Source: Nitrospinaceae bacterium (GTDB lineage: Bacteria; Nitrospinota; Nitrospinia; Nitrospinales; VA-1). From it: a stretch of DNA of 8,790 bases. The notes below the pieces were generated by a model. The model was given only the letters and a program-made list of their open reading frames with translations. It was not told the DNA's origin and did not search any database. The first letter of the stretch is position 1; every line of letters starts with the position of its first letter. The stretch lies in assembly GCA_012961055.1 (NCBI GenBank), contig DUAA01000300.1, forward strand, positions 531-9,320. Reading direction: 5' to 3'. A program made the translations under genes and the position numbers. Positions 1 through 6,469 of the stretch are shown one piece after another.

Positions 1-1
1 A

Positions 2-1792
2 ATTATCAAAGCACTGGGCACAGGATTGATGTTGGGGTTGAATGGAATAAAAAATTTAATTTTTCGAAGCGTGGTACCTATCAAGACCCTAATTCAAAAA
101 TTTCAAACGTTTAGGGTGAAAACCAAAAAAATTGGAAAGGCAGCATTGGAACCGGTGATTGCCACCCGCAATTCCCTCGAAATCGTAGTAAAACAGGATA
201 AGGAACTGGGCAAAAAGAAAGAGAAGTTTTTAGTTCAGGATCATTTTAATTTCATGAACTCACATGGGAAATACCAGATTCCTCCTCTTTCGTTGTTGGA
301 AGATCCGCCTCTCACTCAGGGAGTGCAGACAGAAAAAACCCGCAAGGAAATTCTCGCCAGCAGTGCAATTCTGGAAAAGAAGCTATCTGACTTTGGTATT
401 GAGGGACGAGTGGTTCAGGTACTACCTGGTCCGGTCATTACATTATTTGAATATGAGCCGGCGCCTGGGATCAAGGTCAGCCGGATTGTATCTTTGGCGG
501 ATGACTTGTCTTTGGCTATGAGATGCGTGGGACTTCGTATTCTGGCCCCGGTACCAGGCAAACCGGTTGTTGGCATTGAGGTTCCAAACATACGCCGTGA
601 GATGATCTATTTTAAAGATGTTATTACTGCGGATGTATTCCGGCAATCAGACTCGCGACTCACTTTGGTGATAGGCAAAGATATCACCGGTGAGCCAGCA
701 GTGCAAGACTTGGCAACTACTCCGCATTTGCTCATAGCTGGTTCGACTGGGTCAGGCAAGAGCGTTGGGCTGAACGCCATGATCTGTAGCATTCTTTTGA
801 ATGCCACGCCTGATGAAGTCAAAATGATCATGATAGATCCTAAAATGTTGGAACTATCCATCTACGATGGCATTCCACATCTCATTTCTCCGGTGGTCAC
901 TAATCCTAAGAAAGCCGCCGCCGCGCTTCAGTGGGCAGTCAATGAAATGGAATCGCGCTATAAAATGATGGCCGAACGGGGAGTACGTAACATTAAAGGC
1001 TTCAACGAGCTAGCTGAGAAACTTCAGTTGGAATATGAATTGGAACTTAAAAAACGAGAGAAGGCTAATAAGGGCATCAAGCCTGAACAAGTTAAAGAGG
1101 ATAATGATGAGGAAATGATACCGGAACCTCCTCTCAAACTCCCTTATGTTGTCATCCTGATTGATGAGTTAGCCGACCTCATGATGGTAGCGTCCAAAGG
1201 CGTGGAAGATTCTTTGACCCGGCTGGCGCAGATGGCAAGGGCTGCCGGTATCCATCTTATTGTTGCCACACAACGTCCCTCGGTAGATGTCTTGACAGGA
1301 ATTATCAAGGCCAACTTTCCCACACGCATGTCTTATAAGGTCACTTCTCGAGTGGATTCGAGGACCATTCTGGATGCCATGGGTGCTGATAAGCTTCTCG
1401 GTAAAGGAGACCTGTTGTTCCTGCCTCCCGGAACGTCCAAGCTCGTTCGCTTGCACGGCGTCATGGTCAGTGATGAGGAGATACAGCGCATTGTGGATTT
1501 CATTAAAAAACAGGCGAAACCGAAATATCAGGAAGATATTTTTGATTCAGTGGTTGTAGATAAGAAGAGTGAAAAGGGAGAACAAGAGGAGTTTGACGAA
1601 AAATATGATGAAGCTCTTGCCATTGTCGCCAAAGACCGGCAGGCTTCTATTTCCTATATTCAACGACGCCTGAGAATAGGCTATAATAGGGCAGCACGAA
1701 TCATAGAAACCATGGAACGAGAAGGGGTAGTGGGCCCAGCTGATGGAGTCAAGCCTCGCGAAGTCTATGTTAGCCCGATCGAAATTAAATAG
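2..1792 (+). CDS. ftsK: DNA translocase FtsK/SpoIIIE, 5'-partial
   Basis: This is the cytoplasmic motor part of the septal DNA pump that moves chromosome dimers and terminus DNA through the division site and activates XerCD recombination. The frame is open to the window edge, so the N-terminal membrane domain lies outside; the first residues (IIKALGTGLMLG) could be the end of the last membrane segment. A TTG/ATG at 26/29 is open but is probably not the true start. The alpha domain has the family string GPVITLFEYEPAPGIKVS. Walker A GSTGSGKS is at 740-763. Walker B ILIDELADL lies around 1154-1180, followed by the QRPSVDVLTGIIKANFPTR motif. A Lys/Glu-rich insert (about 1021-1140) sits just before Walker B. 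The C-terminal winged-helix gamma domain, which reads KOPS sequences in studied homologues, is present from about 1595 to the end (ASISYIQRRLRIGYNRAARI). Family identity is certain; the full length is unknown. Confidence 0.96.
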   Translation: MIKALGTGLMLGLNGIKNLIFRSVVPIKTLIQKFQTFRVKTKKIGKAALEPVIATRNSLEIVVKQDKELGKKKEKFLVQDHFNFMNSHGKYQIPPLSLLEDPPLTQGVQTEKTRKEILASSAILEKKLSDFGIEGRVVQVLPGPVITLFEYEPAPGIKVSRIVSLADDLSLAMRCVGLRILAPVPGKPVVGIEVPNIRREMIYFKDVITADVFRQSDSRLTLVIGKDITGEPAVQDLATTPHLLIAGSTGSGKSVGLNAMICSILLNATPDEVKMIMIDPKMLELSIYDGIPHLISPVVTNPKKAAAALQWAVNEMESRYKMMAERGVRNIKGFNELAEKLQLEYELELKKREKANKGIKPEQVKEDNDEEMIPEPPLKLPYVVILIDELADLMMVASKGVEDSLTRLAQMARAAGIHLIVATQRPSVDVLTGIIKANFPTRMSYKVTSRVDSRTILDAMGADKLLGKGDLLFLPPGTSKLVRLHGVMVSDEEIQRIVDFIKKQAKPKYQEDIFDSVVVDKKSEKGEQEEFDEKYDEALAIVAKDRQASISYIQRRLRIGYNRAARIIETMEREGVVGPADGVKPREVYVSPIEIK

Positions 1793-1800
1793 AGTTCACC

Positions 1801-2446
1801 TTGTTTTCCGTTTTACGCGGGCTTTTTTTGTTACGTCCTGCGCACTACAGGTCGTTGGCAGATTCGCAGGCATTTTCTCCTGCCGTGATAAAAAAGGTAC
1901 CATCCCTTTTTCGGACGGTCTCTCCAAGGTTCCCAAACAACTCCACAAAAAAGTAAAAGGTTTTCGTAAGCATCACGAGGCTTATGGTGCACATTGTTCT
2001 ACACCCGTTCCTTCTGTTCCCATAGAACTTCAAGGGTCTATTCCAAAAATTCAGAAAATTCAAATTCCACTTATTCCGGTGAATGGAGGAAAATTTTTTG
2101 TCGATTCCATTCTCAATGGTCGAATCAAGACCTGTCTGATGTTGGATACAGGTGTATCCCTCATTACTTTAACCTAGGAGATTAGACGCAAATCAGGTGT
2201 TTTACAATACGCCAATTATCCTTTATTACAGGGCATGAAAGAATGGATGCCTTTGGTAAAATCCAAGACCAACAACAACGTAGGGTCTGCGCAAACCAAG
2301 CCAGGTTTGAAGCCTCTACCAACAGTAATACAGATATTGACGGTCTGTTGGACATGAGTTTTCTTGGGAATTTTTGATTTGAAACCGACCGTACTAATAT
2401 ACGCTTCATCTTAAGTAAGATCTCCATAAATGAGAGGAGAAACTAA
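1801..2446 (+). pseudogene. Decayed DUF4124-like / retropepsin-like aspartic protease
   Basis: No intact gene follows ftsK here, but pieces of one protein can be read in order. One frame (1881 onward) gives CRDKKGTIPFSDGLSKVPKQ, like the DUF4124 segment found at the N-terminus of some secreted proteins. It then gives IQIPLIPVNGGKFFVDSILN and LMLDTGVSLITLT, the retropepsin strand with catalytic Asp-Thr-Gly at 2145-2153. A TAG at 2175-2177 interrupts it, yet the same frame continues sensibly (EIRRKSGV, then EWMPLVKSKTNNNVGSAQTK). The coding signal then shifts frame between about 2300 and 2320 and reads FEASTNSNTDIDGLLDMSFL. A TGA at 2375-2377 follows, then FETDRTNIRFIL up to a TAA at 2444-2446. 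DIDGLLGMSFL followed by DRT is typical of the C-terminal half of this family. A possible signal peptide (LFSVLRGLFLL) lies in a third frame from 1801, so the 5' limit is a guess. Two stops and one or two frameshifts argue for a dead gene. Sequencing error is the alternative, but several lesions make that less likely. Confidence 0.8.
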
Positions 2447-2735
2447 TATGGTATGGCAAACCGGGAAACTGGTGGCATGGTTGGGTCAAGCATTACGACT
2501 TAATCATAAAAAGTTATTCATCCCGCGGCAGCTTTCTTAATCGGAGAGGACATACAAAAGTCGGTGAACTTTATAAGAACCTACGCCAGAAACTGCAAAC
2601 CTAGGCACCCATATCCAACCTGTCAAACCGTTTCCGACGCCACTATAGTTCGCCAGTATATAGATCTTTTCATATGATGGAATGATGTTACAGGTTTACG
2701 AAAGTTAACGATTCAATACCACACACTCATGCGAT
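2447..2735 (+). other. Gene-poor stretch with a 30-codon ORF, possible gene remnant
   Basis: No supported gene covers these 289 bases. A good ribosome-binding sequence (GAGAGGAGA, 2432-2440) precedes ATG 2448, but the frame stops at TAA 2538-2540 after 30 codons (MVWQTGKLVAWLGQALRLNH and on). A neighbouring frame then stays open and reads VGELYKNLRQKLQT up to a TAG, and continues APISNLSNRFRRHYSS until a TGA near 2690. The pattern resembles a further frameshifted remnant downstream of the protease pseudogene, perhaps of the same old operon. I cannot match it to a family, so it could equally be chance ORFs. Confidence 0.3.
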
Positions 2736-3509
2736 ATGCAGACTAGCCCTCGACAACCGGACCCAGCGATTCTTTTTGTACTTTGTGGGGCCAGCAATTT
2801 GGCCCGTGCATACTCTGCCCTGACACGACATCTTTCCCAAAGTATTTCTCAAACTCAGTTTATCAATGCACTAGGACCGGGTAGGGGATATTGTGCACGA
2901 GGTGGTCTGTTAAATTTTTCCTATACACCCATCGGCGAATGTGAGGTGATGCGATCAGCCGACGAGTTTGCCCAACATGGTAGCAGAGTTGCCGTCCTAT
3001 TAACCGATATTGGGAATGACATCATGTATGGTATTTCAGACCAATCTCTCATCAAATGCCTGGATGCTTTGATTGAACAACCTCTGGGTTGGAACGCAGA
3101 AATCTTTTTGACTGCCTTTCATATAGATATATCTCGAGATTTAAGGAAGCATTCTTTTAAATTATTGAAGACCCTATTTTATCCAAAAAGTCCGGTCACT
3201 TTTGACCAGGCTGACTCAGCGGTTAAAAGAGTGAATCATTTTCTTCAGGAGAAATCGGAGCAGAACAAGAGAGTTCATTTAGTAAGTGGGATGGAGGTAT
3301 ACTCCGGGTGGGATAAGATTCATTACAGCCTATTGAAAAGCCATCTCGCGTGGTCCCATGTCGCAAATGAAATGCTAATAACGCTCGGTGTAGCACCTGC
3401 TAGAAAAATTGGGTTAGATTCCATGTTAATTTCCTCATGCCATAGTTTAAATCGATTAATAGCGACTGATATGCTGAAGATTAGAAAAAGATCAAAAGAA
3501 TTTTTCTAG
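2736..3509 (+). CDS. SGNH-hydrolase-like protein, function unassigned
   Basis: A 257-residue protein with no obvious signal peptide or membrane span. I do not recognise a named family, but three spaced blocks fit the SGNH/GDSL hydrolase fold. FVLCGASN (residues 14-21) would carry the nucleophile Ser20, with GAS in place of the usual GDS. TDIGND (90-95) looks like block III, with an Asn at the oxyanion position. GWDKIHYS (191-198) has the D-x-x-H spacing of the catalytic Asp193/His196. LGPGRGYCARGG (47-57) may supply the block II glycine. Members of this superfamily are usually esterases, lipases or acyltransferases. The neighbour 9 bases downstream is a PlsC acyltransferase, whose ribosome-binding AGGA overlaps this gene's stop codon, so the two are probably co-transcribed in acyl or lipid metabolism. 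The start at 2736 has no clear Shine-Dalgarno sequence and is uncertain. Confidence 0.6.
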   Translation: MQTSPRQPDPAILFVLCGASNLARAYSALTRHLSQSISQTQFINALGPGRGYCARGGLLNFSYTPIGECEVMRSADEFAQHGSRVAVLLTDIGNDIMYGISDQSLIKCLDALIEQPLGWNAEIFLTAFHIDISRDLRKHSFKLLKTLFYPKSPVTFDQADSAVKRVNHFLQEKSEQNKRVHLVSGMEVYSGWDKIHYSLLKSHLAWSHVANEMLITLGVAPARKIGLDSMLISSCHSLNRLIATDMLKIRKRSKEFF

Positions 3510-3518
3510 GAACTTTAA

Positions 3519-4274
3519 ATGGGACTTTGTATTGCAGTCATCCGAATAGGTGCATACATTATCATTTTCGGAGTGTTTGTGGTCATTGGAGTAATAGGCC
3601 ATGTTTTGTTTTTTAGGTCAACTCCATGGCGTTTAAAGTGGATTGCTTATTTTGCGCAATGGTGGGCCCGGGTAACCTGTTTTGTTTTGAATATTAAGAT
3701 CCGGGTTGAAGGAGATGTGAATATAAAATCAGGGTCGCTGTTTGTCGCCAACCATGTGGGCTCACCAGATATTTTTATTTGCGGGGCATGTTTTAAAGGT
3801 TTCTTTGTTTCAAAAGCTGAAATTGCAGATTGGCCCTTGTTCAATTGGTTGGCTCGCTTGGGAATGACCATCTTTGCCGACAGGAATAAACGCCATCAGG
3901 TGAAAGCCGTTATTCAGCAAATTAGGCATAGATTGAACGCTGACCAATCGGTGATCCTTTTTCCCGAAGCTCAGGCAACCGATGGAGCGGATGTGGTGCC
4001 TTTTAAATCAGCGATCTTCGAGGCGGCTGTACTATCCAGACGTACTATAATTCCTGTTTCAATTCATTATCATGATGGACACAAACCAACGATTGCCTTT
4101 TATGGAGATAGCTTTATCAAGCATATATTCACCTTGTTGAAAACACCTCGGCTTGAAGCAACAGTAAAGATTCTTCCGAAAATTTTAGCAGGCCCAGACC
4201 GGCAATCTCTGGCAGATCAAAGTTGTCGGGCCATCCGAGATAAAGTGCTGAATGCCAGTTTTCCGTCAGCGTGA
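3519..4274 (+). CDS. PlsC-family lysophospholipid / 1-acylglycerol-3-phosphate acyltransferase
   Basis: A 251-residue membrane-anchored acyltransferase. The N-terminus is hydrophobic (residues 9-32, IIIFGVFVVIGVIGHVLFF), which fits an inner-membrane anchor. The catalytic H-x4-D motif is NHVGSPD (His79, Asp84). Block II is FADRNKR (119-125, Arg122). Block III is FPEAQATDG (148-156). Block IV is IIPVSI (177-182). These enzymes transfer an acyl chain to lysophosphatidic acid or to related acceptors such as lyso-ornithine lipids. Block III normally reads FPEG(T/S); here the glycine and the next residue are Ala-Gln, so the acceptor may not be lysophosphatidic acid. AGGA at 3508-3511 is a usable ribosome-binding site for ATG 3519. 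It lies 9 bases after the SGNH-like gene, which suggests an operon. Fold assignment is secure; substrate is not. Confidence 0.88.
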   Translation: MGLCIAVIRIGAYIIIFGVFVVIGVIGHVLFFRSTPWRLKWIAYFAQWWARVTCFVLNIKIRVEGDVNIKSGSLFVANHVGSPDIFICGACFKGFFVSKAEIADWPLFNWLARLGMTIFADRNKRHQVKAVIQQIRHRLNADQSVILFPEAQATDGADVVPFKSAIFEAAVLSRRTIIPVSIHYHDGHKPTIAFYGDSFIKHIFTLLKTPRLEATVKILPKILAGPDRQSLADQSCRAIRDKVLNASFPSA

Positions 4275-4336
4275 TCCTACCCTGTTATTTTTATGATGGA
4301 CATCAAAATCAAAATGAAGTTACATACAACTAGTCG

Positions 4337-4379
4337 CCAGCATGATGCTGGGCTCAATGAGTGGCCTCGTTAAGCTTAA
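4337..4379. repeat. Cluster of three short palindromes between plsC-like and yrdA-like genes
   Basis: Three palindromes follow each other in the 205-base spacer. CCAGCATGATGCTGG (4337-4351) has 7-base arms around one central base. CTCAATGAG (4353-4361) has 4-base arms. TTAAGCTTAA (4370-4379) is a perfect 10-base palindrome. No T-run follows, so a standard intrinsic terminator is not supported. An operator or an mRNA end structure is possible. Confidence 0.4.
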
Positions 4380-4445
4380 ACAGCTCTTTGAGGATTAATG
4401 AAATTTTTCACCCCTTACTGGCAATAAAAATTATTAAAAATTAGT

Positions 4446-4460
4446 CCCACGCTTAGTGGT
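4446..4460 (+). repeat. Small hairpin, loop GCTTA, in the leader of the yrdA-like gene
   Basis: CCAC (4447-4450) pairs with GTGG (4456-4459) around the loop GCTTA. It ends 7 bases before the AAAGGA ribosome-binding site of the gene at 4480. A closely similar hairpin occurs at 6045-6060. Its role is unknown; position suggests an effect on translation or a shared intergenic element. Confidence 0.35.
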
Positions 4461-4479
4461 TTTATTAAAGGATTCGAAT

Positions 4480-4986
4480 ATGATTCACTCTTTTAAAGGC
4501 GAGAAACCAAAGATAGATGCTTCTTCTTTGGTGGTGGAAAGCGCACAGGTTATTGGTGAGGTAGAGATAAAGGAAGAAAGCAGTGTATGGTTCAATGCGG
4601 TGATTCGTGGAGATGTAAATTATATTCGCATTGGCAGACGCACCAATATCCAGGATGGTTGTGTCCTGCATGTAGCGCGTAAAACCCTGCCTTTGATTAT
4701 CGGCGATGAAGTGACAGTCGGGCACAACGTTACTTTGCACGCTTGCACTATTGGGTCGCAATGTCTTATTGGTATGGGCGCAATAATTATGGATGGCTCA
4801 GAAGTGGGGGAACAGTCCATTATCGGTGCTGGTTCACTGGTTACCCCAAATACAAAGATTCCGCCCAAAAGTCTGGTGCTGGGGTCGCCTGCGAAAGTAA
4901 AACGGGAACTAACCGACGCAGAAATTCGCAGCATCCGTGAATCGGCCGCAAATTATGTCGGCGATATCGAAACTTATCTTGATTAA
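4480..4986 (+). CDS. Gamma-carbonic-anhydrase-like hexapeptide-repeat protein (YrdA family)
   Basis: A 168-residue left-handed beta-helix protein, the usual length for the YrdA/PaaY group; such proteins form trimers with a metal site between subunits. The three metal-ligand histidines are present: His64 in CVLHVA, and His82 and His87 in VGHNVTLHACTIG. The conserved Arg43/Asp45 (VIRGDV) and Gln58/Asp59 (NIQDG) are also there. The acidic loop glutamates of the archaeal enzyme Cam are absent, as is usual for YrdA-like members. Activity as a carbonic anhydrase is therefore possible but not shown. I chose ATG 4480 because AAAGGA (4467-4472) is 7 bases upstream; a GTG at 4456 in the same frame lies inside a hairpin and lacks a good site. 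The next gene starts 5 bases after the stop, so the two are likely co-transcribed. Confidence 0.92.
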   Translation: MIHSFKGEKPKIDASSLVVESAQVIGEVEIKEESSVWFNAVIRGDVNYIRIGRRTNIQDGCVLHVARKTLPLIIGDEVTVGHNVTLHACTIGSQCLIGMGAIIMDGSEVGEQSIIGAGSLVTPNTKIPPKSLVLGSPAKVKRELTDAEIRSIRESAANYVGDIETYLD

Positions 4987-4991
4987 AGCTC

Positions 4992-5876
4992 ATGACTGAA
5001 CCAGTTCCGTTTTCAGCTCCCATTGCAGTTATTGGTGGTAGTGGGGCCTACCATCTTCTAACCGGACAGGCTCTGGGTCAGGAAAAGAATTGTAAAATTC
5101 TCAATACGCCCTATGGCAAAAGCGCACCCATTCACCATTTTAGTTTTGCCAATCAGGAATTTTTGTTTTTATCACGCCATGGAGAAACCGACTATTCCTT
5201 AACTGCTCCATTTGTAAATTACCGTGCAAATATTTATGCGCTGAAACAATGTGGGGTGGAGCGGATCATTTCCTGGTCGGGGCCGGGGATCATCAACATA
5301 GCATTCAAACCGGGAGATTTTGTGATTCCGCACGACATCATTGATGAAACCCGCAATCGGGAAACCACGTTTTTCAAAGATACAGGCATCGGCTTCATTC
5401 GCCAAAACGAACCGTTCTGTCCGCAAATCACCGTTGCCTTACATGATACCCTGCACTTGGGTAGACTGCCTCACCACGAACAAGCGGTCTATGCCTGTAC
5501 CGAAGGACCACGTTTGGAAACCCCTGCAGAAATTCGTAAGTTGCGCATATTGGGTGCAGACTTGGTGGGTATGACTCTTGCTCCAGAAGCTTTTCTCGCC
5601 CGTGAAATTGAAATGTGTTACACACCATTTTGCTACCTGACAAATTATGCCGAGGGGATCAAGCCTAGAGAGTTCAAAAAAGGAAAATTGTTTGAAGGAA
5701 TGCAAACAGATGAAGAGCGTAAACAAGTCGAAGCAGCGATACAAAAGTTTCCTGAGTTGATTCGTGCTGTATTTGAAAGTCTGCATGGAGTTGAACGATC
5801 CTGCAATTGCCCGCATGCCCTGCAACGCTATAGAGATAAGGGTTTTCTACCGTCACGTAGCAAGGGCGAAAAATAA
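4992..5876 (+). CDS. MTAP/MTIP-family purine nucleoside phosphorylase
   Basis: A 294-residue phosphorylase of the MTAP/PNP type, which splits methylthio- or ordinary purine nucleosides with phosphate in methionine and purine salvage. Family marks in order: IAVIGGSGAY (11-20, phosphate loop), TPYGKSAPI (39-47), SRHGETDY (61-68), FVNYRANIYALKQCGVERII (74-93), KPGDFVIP (106-113), ETTFF (124-128), EGPRLETPAE (171-180) and GADLVGMTLAPEAFLAREIE (188-207). In methylthioadenosine phosphorylases two aspartates in the TDYD string contact the 6-amino group of adenine. Here the string is TNYA (Asn218, Ala220), which fits a 6-oxopurine such as methylthioinosine, inosine or guanosine. The name MtnP is therefore avoided. 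It sits 5 bases after the YrdA-like gene. The ribosome-binding sequence is weak, so translational coupling is plausible. Confidence 0.88.
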   Translation: MTEPVPFSAPIAVIGGSGAYHLLTGQALGQEKNCKILNTPYGKSAPIHHFSFANQEFLFLSRHGETDYSLTAPFVNYRANIYALKQCGVERIISWSGPGIINIAFKPGDFVIPHDIIDETRNRETTFFKDTGIGFIRQNEPFCPQITVALHDTLHLGRLPHHEQAVYACTEGPRLETPAEIRKLRILGADLVGMTLAPEAFLAREIEMCYTPFCYLTNYAEGIKPREFKKGKLFEGMQTDEERKQVEAAIQKFPELIRAVFESLHGVERSCNCPHALQRYRDKGFLPSRSKGEK

Positions 5877-5915
5877 CAGGAACCTTTCAAGCTATATACT
5901 CCAGTTGTAAGTAAG

Positions 5916-6016
5916 AAAGAGTTCATTGCCCTTTGAGGAAAAATATCAGGGCTACTGGCCCGCTCTCCCGTGGGAGGAAGTGGATCAAGACCTAAGTTGA
6001 GCCGAGATAACTCTTT
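5916..6016 (+). other. Structured spacer with nested inverted repeats
   Basis: AAAGAGTT (5916-5923) and its exact complement AACTCTTT (6009-6016) bracket a segment with inner hairpins. GCCCT/AGGGC pair inside it. A stronger stem joins 5960-5968 to 5973-5983, with a two-base bulge and a short loop around CGTG. This may be a structured 3' untranslated region of the phosphorylase mRNA or a small RNA. No known RNA family is recognised, and no promoter or clear terminator was identified. Confidence 0.3.
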
Positions 6017-6044
6017 AGAAGCAAAGTAATTTTTTGCTGATTGG

Positions 6045-6060
6045 CCCTACGCCTAGTGGG
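6045..6060. repeat. Small hairpin, loop GCCTA, beside the rhodanese stop
   Basis: CCC-T-AC pairs with GTGGG (bulged T) around the loop GCCTA. It lies 2 bases beyond the stop of the minus-strand rhodanese gene. Stem and loop are nearly those of the hairpin at 4446-4460. No T-run follows it on the minus strand, so it is not a typical intrinsic terminator. Confidence 0.35.
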
Positions 6061-6062
6061 TG

Positions 6063-6353
6063 TTAGTCGGGCCAGACATCGAATCCGCCGGTCATGCTAT
6101 AGACCGTTTTGAACCCATTTTGGGATAGATGTTCCGCAGCACCACGGCTAGAAATACCGTGATAGCAGCAAACAACCAGTGGTTTTTCTTTATCCGTTTT
6201 TTCGATAAACTCTTTAACATTGCTATTATTGAGTGACACGGCATTGGGGATGTGCCCAGCTGAATAAGAATCCAGATCGCGAATGTCGACCACGATTACA
6301 GAATCTTCTTCCACCATTTCCTGTACCTTGTAGGCAGATATTTCTTTAAACAT
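6063..6353 (-). CDS. glpE: Single-domain rhodanese, GlpE-type thiosulfate sulfurtransferase
   Basis: A 96-residue cytoplasmic rhodanese that would carry sulfane sulfur on a cysteine and pass it from thiosulfate to cyanide, thioredoxin or another thiol acceptor. The active-site loop is CCYHGISSRG (62-71). By comparison with GlpE (CYHGNSSKG) the catalytic residue is Cys63. VVDIRDLDSYSAGHIPNAVSL (21-41) is the usual N-terminal signature and GGFDVW (89-94) the usual end. Length matches GlpE closely. ATG 6353 has AAGGA 10 bases upstream on its strand. No glycerol-3-phosphate genes are nearby, so the symbol reflects sequence type, not operon context. It converges on the phosphorylase gene and diverges from the TPR gene. 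Confidence 0.9.
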   Translation of the reverse strand: MFKEISAYKVQEMVEEDSVIVVDIRDLDSYSAGHIPNAVSLNNSNVKEFIEKTDKEKPLVVCCYHGISSRGAAEHLSQNGFKTVYSMTGGFDVWPD

Positions 6354-6469
6354 TTTGGATTGTCCTTAATTAGTAAAAACATAAAATCCACTTTATGAAG
6401 TTTTGCATCTTAAAACCTACATGATTTAGATGAAGAGAACACCAAAAATTTTTATTTTATAAGGACAGA
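6354..6469. promoter_or_regulatory. Divergent intergenic region expected to hold two promoters
   Basis: This 116-base, A+T-rich spacer separates the divergently read rhodanese and TPR genes, so promoters for both should lie here. On the plus strand TTGCAT followed 17 bases later by TTAGAT is a weak sigma-70-like candidate. AAGGA at 6461-6465 is the TPR ribosome-binding site. The promoter boxes themselves are not convincing. Confidence 0.3.

Noticed and set aside
1021..1140. Charged insert in FtsK before Walker B
   Set aside because: Variable acidic/basic insertions at this place are common in the family and do not suggest a new function.
1751..1829. Possible intrinsic terminator of ftsK: AAGCC-T-CGCG pairs with CGCGGGCTT followed by seven T
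   Set aside because: The pairing and T-run are real, but the loop would be about 56 bases (40 for the alternative AGCCCG/CGGGCT stem), too long for a convincing terminator.
1743..2177. A 144-codon open frame starting inside ftsK
   Set aside because: Its start overlaps ftsK coding sequence; only the part from about 1881 is protein-like, and that belongs to the protease pseudogene.
4398..4427. Nine-codon ORF (MKFFTPYWQ) with a GAGG site
   Set aside because: Too short to support as a gene or leader peptide: no run of one regulatory amino acid and no clear attenuator follows.
4456..4479. GTG start giving the yrdA-like protein eight extra residues
   Set aside because: It lies in a hairpin stem without a ribosome-binding site, while ATG 4480 has AAAGGA at good spacing and matches the family N-terminus.
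5439..5825. 128-codon minus-strand frame under the phosphorylase gene
   Set aside because: It is antisense to a clearly conserved enzyme and shows no domain-like content.
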